From Anaerolineae bacterium (GTDB lineage: Bacteria; Chloroflexota; Anaerolineae; UBA4142; SHND01), in assembly GCA_020851635.1 (NCBI GenBank), contig JADZCJ010000038.1:1-55817 (forward strand): 55,817 nucleotides of DNA, in the 5' to 3' direction. Every line of letters starts with the position of its first letter. Position 1 is the first letter of the stretch. The notes under the pieces were generated by a model that searched no databases, was not told where the DNA came from, and saw nothing but the letters and a program-made list of their open reading frames with translations. The position numbers and the translations under genes were made by a program. Shown here in pieces: positions 1 through 7,015 of this stretch.

Positions 1-2
1 AG

Positions 3-101
3 CAAGACCCGGAAACGACGGCGAAACGACTTGCAAAGCGTATTGCAAAGCTGGGTTACCAAGTCACTCTACAACCTCAGTCCACTCCAATCCCCGCATA
101 G
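3..101 (+). CDS. C-terminal end of a probable transposase (partial)
   Basis: An open frame enters from the contig edge and stops at TAG 99-101. It encodes about 32 residues ending KLGYQVTLQPQSTPIPA. Basic helix ends of the type RLxxRIxKLGYxVTL are common at the C-termini of insertion-sequence transposases, and the frame lies within a sequence found at both contig ends in opposite orientation. The IS family cannot be assigned from this fragment. The transposase identity is an inference from the repeat context and the residue pattern. Confidence 0.45.
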   Translation, partial: QDPETTAKRLAKRIAKLGYQVTLQPQSTPIPA

Positions 102-114
102 CCGGGGTTATTTT
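92..114 (+). terminator. Hairpin terminator overlapping the transposase stop
   Basis: The stem CCCCG (92-96) pairs with CGGGG (103-107) across a six-base loop that contains the stop codon, and is followed by TTATTTT. This is a compact intrinsic terminator for the partial transposase frame. It is mirrored at 55704-55726. Confidence 0.5.
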
Positions 115-210
115 CGAATCAGAGAGCCACAAAGGAGGCAGAGTCTCAAGATACCAAATCTCACAGCCAAAGGCGAAACACAAACAGTTTGATTCCAAAG
201 GAGGAACAAA

Positions 211-1350
211 ATGAAGCTCGAACGTTTTTCGCGGACAATTATGCTATTGGCGCTCGTGCTTGGGGTCCTTGTTGCTGCGGCGTGCGCCCCGGTCGCGGCG
301 CCGGCGCCGAGCGCGCCAGCCGCCACCTCGGCTCCCGCAGCCACGGATGCGCCCGCTGCCACTGCGGCGCCTGCGGCGACAGATGCGCCAAGCACAACTC
401 TAAAGCCGATCACGTTTCAGGCGGGCTATTTGGCACAAGGCAATATCAGCTTTGTCCCGGCATATATTGCCAAGGAAAAAGGGTTTTTTGAAGACGAAGG
501 TCTGGATGTGACGATCGAACATGCGTCGCCGGGCGGAGGCGAGCAGTTCCAACGGCTGGCAGCCAAGAACATCCATTTTACAACTCACACTGCCGAGAAC
601 TGGGCCAAGCAGGTCGAAGCGGCTGGTCCGCCGTTTATAGGCGTTGCGGTACTGGGTCATGCCAGCGACCACGGGCTGATTGTGCTTGATGATAGCGGGA
701 TCACAAAGGTCGAAGACCTGAAAGGCAAAAAGATCGGAATCAAGACGGGTGAGGGCGCCCTGCCACCGTGGCTGCTCGGGATGTTGAAATCCGCCGGTCT
801 CGACTTTGACGACGTGCAGTTGGTGCAGGTCGGTTTTGACCCGCGCGTGATTTTGCCGGAATCAGGAGCCGGGCAGGTGGATGCGCTGCAAGTGTTCAAG
901 TCCAATGAACCCGACACCCTGGAACGCATGGGGCACAAGACCCATTTGTTCAACCCGGAGGAATATGGGTTGACGTTTCTGGGGCAGATGTATGTCACGA
1001 ACGCGGACTTTGTGCGTGACGATCCCGAGATGGTGCAAGGATTTGTCAATGCCACGATGCGAGCGCTTGCGTGGGCGATGGACCCCGCGAACAAGGACGA
1101 AGTGACGGACATTGTGATGAAGTACGCGGGTGAAAAAGCCAACCGCGAACACAACGAATTCATGTGGACGACAGAAATCAAGTATGTGACTTCAGATGAG
1201 ATCGCCAAGCAGGGTCTGGGCTATGCGACTCCTGAGGAATGGAATACGATGATGGATACCATGGTCGAATTCGGTTCGCTAAAGGAAAAAGTCGCGCTCG
1301 AAAAATTGTATGATCCGCGGTTTGCGCAGGCGGCGGGCGTCAAGAAATAG
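211..1350 (+). CDS. ABC transporter substrate-binding lipoprotein, NMT1/SsuA-like
   Basis: This is a 379-residue exported solute-binding protein. The N-terminus has basic residues, a hydrophobic stretch (11-24) and a lipobox ending AAAC with C25 as the lipidation site. An Ala/Pro/Thr-rich linker of about 38 residues follows. The mature part resembles the NMT1/THI5/SsuA family: an early AYIAKEKGFFEDEGLDV segment and a later VEDLKGKKIGIKTGEG segment. Family members bind small organic ions such as pyrimidine precursors, sulfonates or nitrate; the ligand here cannot be read. The start is secure: AAAGGAGG at 197-204 lies six bases upstream. No permease or ATPase gene follows, so it is an orphan binding protein preceding the catabolic block and may deliver that pathway's substrate through a transporter encoded elsewhere. 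Confidence 0.85.
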   Translation: MKLERFSRTIMLLALVLGVLVAAACAPVAAPAPSAPAATSAPAATDAPAATAAPAATDAPSTTLKPITFQAGYLAQGNISFVPAYIAKEKGFFEDEGLDVTIEHASPGGGEQFQRLAAKNIHFTTHTAENWAKQVEAAGPPFIGVAVLGHASDHGLIVLDDSGITKVEDLKGKKIGIKTGEGALPPWLLGMLKSAGLDFDDVQLVQVGFDPRVILPESGAGQVDALQVFKSNEPDTLERMGHKTHLFNPEEYGLTFLGQMYVTNADFVRDDPEMVQGFVNATMRALAWAMDPANKDEVTDIVMKYAGEKANREHNEFMWTTEIKYVTSDEIAKQGLGYATPEEWNTMMDTMVEFGSLKEKVALEKLYDPRFAQAAGVKK

Positions 1351-1356
1351 GATTGT

Positions 1357-1413
1357 GTAGAGACCTTGAAGGCGCCCGACGAGGCGTATCGCCGGGACCT
1401 TGAAGGTCTCTAC
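1357..1413. repeat. Long imperfect palindrome after the binding-protein gene
   Basis: The arm GTAGAGACCTT (1357-1367) pairs perfectly with AAGGTCTCTAC (1403-1413). Both arms continue into the self-complementary core CCTTGAAGG. No T-run follows, so it is not a classical terminator. It may protect the 3' end of the upstream mRNA or be a copy of a dispersed palindromic element. Confidence 0.6.
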
Positions 1414-1475
1414 TGAAACGCGGTAGCAAGTATCTGTTTCGACGAATTATCGGCAAGCGTTCATCTTTAACCTAA

Positions 1476-3167
1476 ATGTCAGCGATAGATCCGATTTTGC
1501 TGTCCGTATTGCGGAGGCGGTTCAAGTCCATCACGGAAGAGATGGGGTTGACGCTGCTGCGAACAACGCGCTCGCCGATCTTGAGCGAGGCGCGTGATTT
1601 TGTGACGGGGTTGTATGACGCGCAGGGGAATATGCTGGAACAGACCGAGTATATTCCCGTGCTGGCGTTTGCGCTGCAACCGGTGTGCAAAAATATCGTC
1701 GCATATTTTGGGGACAAACTGTATCCCGGCGATGTGATTCTGCACAATGATGTTTTCAGCGGGGGCAACCAGTTGGCGGATGTGGCGGTGTTCAAACCCA
1801 TCTTTTTTGAAAATCAATTGGTCGCGTGGGCGGCGTGCAAGGGACATCAAGCGGACATTGGCGGCGCGGTGGCGGGCGGATACAACCCGCAAGCGCGCGA
1901 GGTATGGCAGGAGGGGCTGCGGATTCCACCGGTGAAATTGTACGAGCGCGGGGAGCTGCGACAGGATGTCTGGGATTTTGTGTTTGCGAACATTCGTTTG
2001 CCGATCGTGCAGGACGACATCCGCGCCGAGATCGGCGGCTGCACCATTGGCGAGCGGCGTTTGATGCAGGTATTTGAGCGTTATGGCATCGAGCGAGTGC
2101 GCGAACATATTGACGCGTTGTATGACGCGACGGAAAAGCAGATGCGCGCCGAGATTGCGCGGATTCCCGATGGGACGTATCGCGGCGCGAGCACGGTGTA
2201 TTTTGACAGCATCCGCGAAGCAAGCGAGATGCAAATTGTCGTAACCGTGACAAAAGCGGGTGACGAGATTTCGTTTGACTATACGGGAACCTCAGCGCAG
2301 ACGCCGGGTTTTGTGAACGCGCCGCTCAATACCACACTGTCCGCGCTGCTGTTGACCTTTTTGATGCTGGTGGACCCGGATATTCCGCACAACGCGGGCT
2401 TGATGCGCCCAATTCATGTGACGGTGCCGGAGGGGAGTTTTTTGAACCCGCGTTATCCCGCCGCGACGACGTTTGGCAACACATTGACGGGACCCCACTC
2501 GGACGCGTTGTTCCGCGCGCTGGCGGACGCGCTGCCGCAGCGCGTGACTGCCGCATGGAACCGTGTGCTGGCGTGCAACCTGGTGGGACACGACCCGCGC
2601 TTTGGGCGGCGGTATGTAGACATTTTGTTCTTGTCGCAAAAGGGCGGTTCGGGGGCTACCTATGGCGTGGACGGATACGACCACATCGGATTGATCAACT
2701 GTGCGGGCGGCATTTTGGCGCAGGACTATGAGATGTTTGAACTGCAGACGCCGAATTTTTTGCGTCGGCACGAGTATTGGCGCGATTCGGCGGGCGCGGG
2801 GCAGTGGGACGGCGGGCTGGGCATTTATACCGAGATGGAGCTGCGCGGCGACAACAATATGGCAATCGTCTATGGCGATGGGGTGGATGAGAATGCGCGC
2901 GCGTTCGGCGTGTTTGGCGGTCAGCCCGGGGCGGCGAACCGCATCGAATTTGTGCTGCCGGATGGGCAGGGCGTGACGCCGCGCGTCAAGGACAAGGTGG
3001 AGAATCTGCCAAAGGGGACGGTATTTCGCCAATGGGCGGGAGGCGGAGGCGGTTACGGAGACCCGCGCAAGCGTGAGCAGGGGTTGGTGCGTGCCCGTAT
3101 GCGGGATGGGTTGTTGTCACGCGAAAAAGCGATGGATGTGTATGGGATCGAATTGGACGGGTTATAG
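1476..3167 (+). CDS. hyuB: Hydantoinase B / oxoprolinase-family subunit (HyuB-like), copy 1
   Basis: This 563-residue protein aligns by eye along its whole length with the HyuB / acetone-carboxylase-alpha family. It starts with DPILLSVLRRRF, has NDxxxGGNQLAD near residues 91-102 and GHQADIGG at 123-130, and ends in the Gly-rich AGGGGGYGDP. In this family HyuB works with HyuA in ATP-dependent opening of cyclic amides (hydantoins, 5-oxoproline) or in ATP-dependent carboxylation of ketones. The residue usually seen as His in the first motif (GGxH) is Gln here. The paired hyuA begins six bases downstream, so the two are surely one complex. The substrate is unknown. The ATG lacks a clear ribosome-binding site but fits the family N-terminus. 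Confidence 0.85.
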   Translation: MSAIDPILLSVLRRRFKSITEEMGLTLLRTTRSPILSEARDFVTGLYDAQGNMLEQTEYIPVLAFALQPVCKNIVAYFGDKLYPGDVILHNDVFSGGNQLADVAVFKPIFFENQLVAWAACKGHQADIGGAVAGGYNPQAREVWQEGLRIPPVKLYERGELRQDVWDFVFANIRLPIVQDDIRAEIGGCTIGERRLMQVFERYGIERVREHIDALYDATEKQMRAEIARIPDGTYRGASTVYFDSIREASEMQIVVTVTKAGDEISFDYTGTSAQTPGFVNAPLNTTLSALLLTFLMLVDPDIPHNAGLMRPIHVTVPEGSFLNPRYPAATTFGNTLTGPHSDALFRALADALPQRVTAAWNRVLACNLVGHDPRFGRRYVDILFLSQKGGSGATYGVDGYDHIGLINCAGGILAQDYEMFELQTPNFLRRHEYWRDSAGAGQWDGGLGIYTEMELRGDNNMAIVYGDGVDENARAFGVFGGQPGAANRIEFVLPDGQGVTPRVKDKVENLPKGTVFRQWAGGGGGYGDPRKREQGLVRARMRDGLLSREKAMDVYGIELDGL

Positions 3168-3172
3168 AGAAT

Positions 3173-5233
3173 ATGTTTCGTATCGGCATTGATGTTGGCG
3201 GGACGTTCACCGATTTTTTGCTGCTGGATAAAACGGGCGCGGCGACCCTCTATAAAACTTCAACCACCCCGCACGACCCAGCGATCGGTTTGTTGAATGG
3301 GCTGCAAGAGATGGCAGACGCACACGCCGTCTCACTGCAGGAATTTGTGCGTGATGTGGAATTGATCGTTCACGGCACGACGGTGGCGACGAACGCGGTG
3401 CTGACAGGGAACGGCATGCCGACGGGTTTGGTGACGACCGAAGGATTTCGTGATGCGTCGCAAATGCGGCGCGGGATTCGCGAGGCGCAGTACAACAATC
3501 GCTATCGAGCGCCCGAGCCGCTGGTGCCGCGCCATCGCCGTTTGACGGTGCGCGAGCGGATCAATTACGCGGGCGAGTGCGAGACACCGTTGAACACGCA
3601 AGAGGTATGCGCGGCGGCGAAACAGCTGCGGGACGAAAGGGTCATGGGTGTGGCGCTGTGTTTTATGCAAGCGCATGCCAACCCCGCACACGAACAGCAG
3701 GCGGCTGAAATCTTGCGGCGGGAACTTCCGGACGCATATCTATCGGTCTCGTCCGAACTGGCGCCGCAGATTCGTTTTTATGACCGAACCAGCACGACCG
3801 TTCTTAACGCGTATGTAGGTCCGTTGATCGAACGCTATTTGACCAACTTGAGCGCGCGGCTCGGCGAACTCGATTTTCGAGGGGTGCTTCTGATCATGCA
3901 GTCGAACGGCGGTGTGGCATCACCCCAGGTGACCAAGCGGGTGGCGGCGGGCACACTGCTCTCGGGTCCCGCAGGCGGTCCGGTGGCGGGACTGGCGTTT
4001 GTCGAGCCGCATGAGCGCGGCGACTGTATCACGGTGGATATGGGCGGCACGAGTTTCGATGCCGCGCTGATCTTTGACCGCAAGCCGCTGGTGGTGACGG
4101 ATGGGCGTATCAACGGACATTTGCTTGCGCTGCCGATGCTCGACATTCACACGATAGGGGCGGGCGGCGGGAGCATCGGCTGGATTGATTCGGCGGGGTT
4201 ATTGCGGATGGGTCCGGCGAGCGCGGGCGCGCAGCCGGGTCCGGCGTGTTATGGGCGAGGGGGTGAAAAACCGACCTGCACTGATGCGGACCTGGCGCTG
4301 GGTTATCTCGACCCGGACTTTTTTCTGGGCGGGAAACTGAAATTGTATCTCGACAAGGCGCGCGGGGCGATTGAAACGCATATCGCGCAGCCGCTTGGTA
4401 TGAGCGTGGAACAAGCGGCGGCAGGGATGTTTTCGGTGATAAACAATCACATGGCGGAAGGGATTCGCCAGGTATCGGTGCGGCGGGGCTATGACCCGCG
4501 TGATTTTCCGCTGGTGGTCGCGGGCGGGGCAGGTCCCATTCATGCGGCAGTGCTGGCAACCGAGCTGGAAATTCCGCTGTTGATCGTGCCGCGCGCGTCG
4601 TCCATTTTTTGCGCGGCGGGGATGCTGCTGAGTGACCTCAAGCACGATTTTGTGCGGACCTACACGACGCCGTGGGCGACGCTGAGTGTAAAACGGCTTG
4701 AAGAATTGTGCGCGGCGATGGAGAGCGAGGCGCGGGCGACGCTGCAAGTTGAACGTGTGCCGCAGGACAAGCAGCAGATGTATTTCTCGGCGGACTTGCG
4801 CTATGTGGGTCAGTATCATGAGGTGAGCGTGTCGTTCACCGCGCAAGAGCTGCAGAAATTCGACCCGGATGAACTCACGGCGCGATTTCACGCGCGGCAC
4901 GACCAGTTGTACGGATACGCCGTCCCGGGCGCGCCGATGGAACTGGTGACACTGCGCTTGACGGCGGTCGGTCAGACGGTCAAACCCCAACTGCCGCGCA
5001 TGCCAAAACAACCCGCGGGGAGCGACCATGCGATCAAAGGCAAGCGACGCGCGTATTTGCCGCAATCGGATGATTATGCCGAGATCCCGGTGTATGACGG
5101 GGACAAGCTCGTTCATGGGAACCGCGTAAAGGGTCCCGCGCTGATCGAGCAGGCGACGACAACGGTGCTGGTCCCAAACGAATACGATGTCGAGTGTGAT
5201 GCGCTCGGGAGTTTTGTGCTGTCGCTCAATTAG
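3173..5233 (+). CDS. hyuA: Hydantoinase A / oxoprolinase-family ATPase subunit (HyuA-like), copy 1
   Basis: This 686-residue protein belongs to the hydantoinase A/5-oxoprolinase family, which has an ASKHA-type ATPase fold. It shows the first phosphate loop IDVGGTFTDF at residues 5-14, a second VDMGGTSFD near 288, a GAGGGSIGW stretch and a C-terminal GPALIEQATTTVLVPN segment. It is expected to use ATP to activate the cyclic amide or ketone acted on with the preceding HyuB. Together the pair could be a hydantoinase, an N-methylhydantoinase or an acetone/acetophenone-carboxylase-like enzyme; the sequence alone does not decide. Length is normal. It is downstream of hyuB with a short gap and 17 bases upstream of the alcohol dehydrogenase, so it is probably cotranscribed with both. 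Confidence 0.85.
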   Translation: MFRIGIDVGGTFTDFLLLDKTGAATLYKTSTTPHDPAIGLLNGLQEMADAHAVSLQEFVRDVELIVHGTTVATNAVLTGNGMPTGLVTTEGFRDASQMRRGIREAQYNNRYRAPEPLVPRHRRLTVRERINYAGECETPLNTQEVCAAAKQLRDERVMGVALCFMQAHANPAHEQQAAEILRRELPDAYLSVSSELAPQIRFYDRTSTTVLNAYVGPLIERYLTNLSARLGELDFRGVLLIMQSNGGVASPQVTKRVAAGTLLSGPAGGPVAGLAFVEPHERGDCITVDMGGTSFDAALIFDRKPLVVTDGRINGHLLALPMLDIHTIGAGGGSIGWIDSAGLLRMGPASAGAQPGPACYGRGGEKPTCTDADLALGYLDPDFFLGGKLKLYLDKARGAIETHIAQPLGMSVEQAAAGMFSVINNHMAEGIRQVSVRRGYDPRDFPLVVAGGAGPIHAAVLATELEIPLLIVPRASSIFCAAGMLLSDLKHDFVRTYTTPWATLSVKRLEELCAAMESEARATLQVERVPQDKQQMYFSADLRYVGQYHEVSVSFTAQELQKFDPDELTARFHARHDQLYGYAVPGAPMELVTLRLTAVGQTVKPQLPRMPKQPAGSDHAIKGKRRAYLPQSDDYAEIPVYDGDKLVHGNRVKGPALIEQATTTVLVPNEYDVECDALGSFVLSLN

Positions 5234-5250
5234 CGTCGGATACACTTGGG

Positions 5251-6402
5251 ATGGCAGACGGGTATACCGCTCCGCGGATTTATTTTGGATGGGACGCGCT
5301 GGAGACGTTGGAGGAATTTCGGGCGACGCGGGTGGGGATTGTTTCGGATGAGGCGATGCGCGGGTTGGGGTATGTGGCGCGGGTCGAGGGAATATTTGCG
5401 AAAGCAGGGATCAAAGCGCGGGCGGTAGGTTGGGTGAATCGCGAACCACAGGCGGCGGATGTGCTGCCGCTGGTGGACGAACTGCGCGAATATGCGCCTG
5501 ATTTGGTGGTGGCGCTGGGCGGCGGCGCGGTGATGGATGCGGCAAAAGCAGCGTGGGCATTGTATGAGCATCCGGGATTGGGTTGGCAAACGCTGTTGAC
5601 CGCAAATGGTTTGCCTCCGTTTCAAGGGCGGGCGCAGTTTGTCGCCGTCCCGACGACGAGCGGTTCGGGCAGTGAAGTTTCAAAAGTTGCCGTGCTGATT
5701 GATGGGCAGACGCGACTGAAACGATTGGCGTATTCACAGCATCTGGTGCCGCACGCGGCGATATTGGACCCCGCGCTGACGCTGACGATGCCGCAAGCGT
5801 TGACGGCTCATTCGGGATTTGACGCGCTGACGCACGCCGTGGAAGCGATGACGACGCGGGCGACCAACGAGTTTTCGCGAGCGAATGCGCTCTATGCGGT
5901 TGAGCTGATTTTTGGCAATTTGCGCGGCGCAATCGAAAAGAACGACCACACGGCGCGCGAAAAAATGCATTATGCGGCTACGCTGGCGAGTCTGGCGGTT
6001 AGTAATTCGTTTGCGGGACTCGCGCACGGGATGGACCAGGTGGGTCCGCTGTTTCATTTGCCGCACGGGTTGGTCTGCGCGACGCTGCTGCCGCACACGA
6101 TGCGTTTCCAATTGGAGACGGCGCAGGATGCATACGCCCGGCTGGGAAGTGCGGTTGGATTGAGGATGAACGACGCGCGCGAGCGCGCCGAAGGGTTTTT
6201 GAGACAGGTGGTCGAGCTGCAGCGGACGGTCAATTTGCCGACGACGTTGGCGCAGTGTGGGGTTGGCGAGGCGGATTTTTTCAGAGCCATGGAGACACTG
6301 GTGAACGCGACGCGGGAATCGAGGTCAACGCAATTGAGCGCGCGTGTGCCGGATACGCAAGAGACGCGCGAATTGTTTGAACGGGCGTATTGGGGAAATT
6401 GA
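5251..6402 (+). CDS. Iron-type alcohol dehydrogenase / maleylacetate-reductase-like
   Basis: This 383-residue protein is an iron-containing alcohol dehydrogenase family member. It has the NAD(P)-binding GGGAVMDAAKA and PTTSGSGSE motifs, then HSGFDALTHAVEA, which supplies the Asp and first His metal ligands, and a late LPHG with another metal His. The segment normally written HxMxH has only the first His: it reads HGMDQVG, is one residue shorter, and has no second His, which in characterised members lies beside the nicotinamide. The enzyme may therefore differ in substrate or mechanism. It probably interconverts an alcohol or keto acid made by the neighbouring hydantoinase/carboxylase. The start at ATG 5251 is the first in frame and has no strong ribosome-binding site. 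Confidence 0.8.
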   Translation: MADGYTAPRIYFGWDALETLEEFRATRVGIVSDEAMRGLGYVARVEGIFAKAGIKARAVGWVNREPQAADVLPLVDELREYAPDLVVALGGGAVMDAAKAAWALYEHPGLGWQTLLTANGLPPFQGRAQFVAVPTTSGSGSEVSKVAVLIDGQTRLKRLAYSQHLVPHAAILDPALTLTMPQALTAHSGFDALTHAVEAMTTRATNEFSRANALYAVELIFGNLRGAIEKNDHTAREKMHYAATLASLAVSNSFAGLAHGMDQVGPLFHLPHGLVCATLLPHTMRFQLETAQDAYARLGSAVGLRMNDARERAEGFLRQVVELQRTVNLPTTLAQCGVGEADFFRAMETLVNATRESRSTQLSARVPDTQETRELFERAYWGN

Positions 6403-6409
6403 GTCGGTT

Positions 6410-6922
6410 ATGAGCGAGACAGAGAATGTAGTTGTGACACTGAACGTAAACGGCGAGACGCATACGGTGTTGGCGCCTCCATACGAGACGCTGCTCGAAA
6501 CACTGCGCGAACGGTTGGACCTGACGGGGACCAAGCATGGATGTGAGTTGGGCGAATGCTCGGCGTGCATGGTTTTGATGGATGGCGAACCGGTATTGTC
6601 GTGCTTGACGCTGTCGCTGGAAGCGCAGGGGCACGCGCTGACGACAATCGAGGGGGTTGCGAAAAACGGCGTGCTGACGCCCCTGCAGCAGGCATACATC
6701 GAGTCAGGGGCGTCGCAGTGCGGGTATTGCACTCCGGCGATGGTGCTGTCGGCGCAGACGCTGCTGGACAAGAACCCGTCGCCCACGCGGCAAGAGATTC
6801 GCGATGCGATAGCGGGCAACCTCTGCCGCTGTACGGGGTATGTACAGATTGTGGATGCGGTGGAGCTGGCGGCAAAGAGGATGAGGGAGAGCGTAGAGGA
6901 CAGAGTGAGGCGTGAGACGTAA
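6410..6922 (+). CDS. Molybdenum hydroxylase small subunit, two [2Fe-2S] clusters (XdhC/HcrC/CoxS-like)
   Basis: This 170-residue protein is the iron-sulfur subunit of a xanthine-dehydrogenase-family enzyme. The plant-type cluster is held by C45, C50, C53 and C65, and the second by C104, C107, C139 and C141 (CGYC and CRC). The frame is open further upstream, but ATG 6410 gives the normal family N-terminus. The last ~14 residues (RMRESVEDRVRRET) run into the 7-bp periodic spacer that follows and may be repeat-derived. It is the first gene of a small-large-FAD subunit set with the next two genes, a common layout for heterotrimeric members including 4-hydroxybenzoyl-CoA reductase. Confidence 0.9.
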   Translation: MSETENVVVTLNVNGETHTVLAPPYETLLETLRERLDLTGTKHGCELGECSACMVLMDGEPVLSCLTLSLEAQGHALTTIEGVAKNGVLTPLQQAYIESGASQCGYCTPAMVLSAQTLLDKNPSPTRQEIRDAIAGNLCRCTGYVQIVDAVELAAKRMRESVEDRVRRET

Positions 6923-6923
6923 A

Positions 6924-7014
6924 GGATGGCAAAGGACGGACGACGCAAGACGGACGACGTTTGGCAAAAGGCGTTCGACGAAATGTGATATGCGATTGGC
7001 GATGGGCAATAGAC
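6924..7014. repeat. Degenerate 7-bp periodic spacer (13 units)
   Basis: The gap between the two molybdenum-hydroxylase genes divides exactly into 13 heptamers, nearly all ending in C: GGATGGC, AAAGGAC, GGACGAC, GCAAGAC, GGACGAC, GTTTGGC and so on up to AATAGAC, directly before the G and ATG of the next gene. This is one of at least ten such spacers in the window. Confidence 0.75.
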
Positions 7015-7015
7015 G

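Larger units (their letters stand above)
1..127. repeat. Terminal inverted repeat, left copy (end of an insertion sequence)
   Basis: These 127 bases are the exact reverse complement of 55691-55817; identity stops right after the shared AGAGAGC. The repeat holds the 3' end of a coding frame and a hairpin, as expected for one end of an insertion sequence. A length of exactly 127 equals a commonly used maximal assembly k-mer, so it is probably the overlap left where the assembly graph met a repeat present in both orientations. The element's real edge should then lie at or near base 127. Confidence 0.85.

Noticed and set aside
6924-7014. CRISPR array
   Set aside because: The heptamer spacers have no long direct repeats separated by unique spacers and no cas genes are present.
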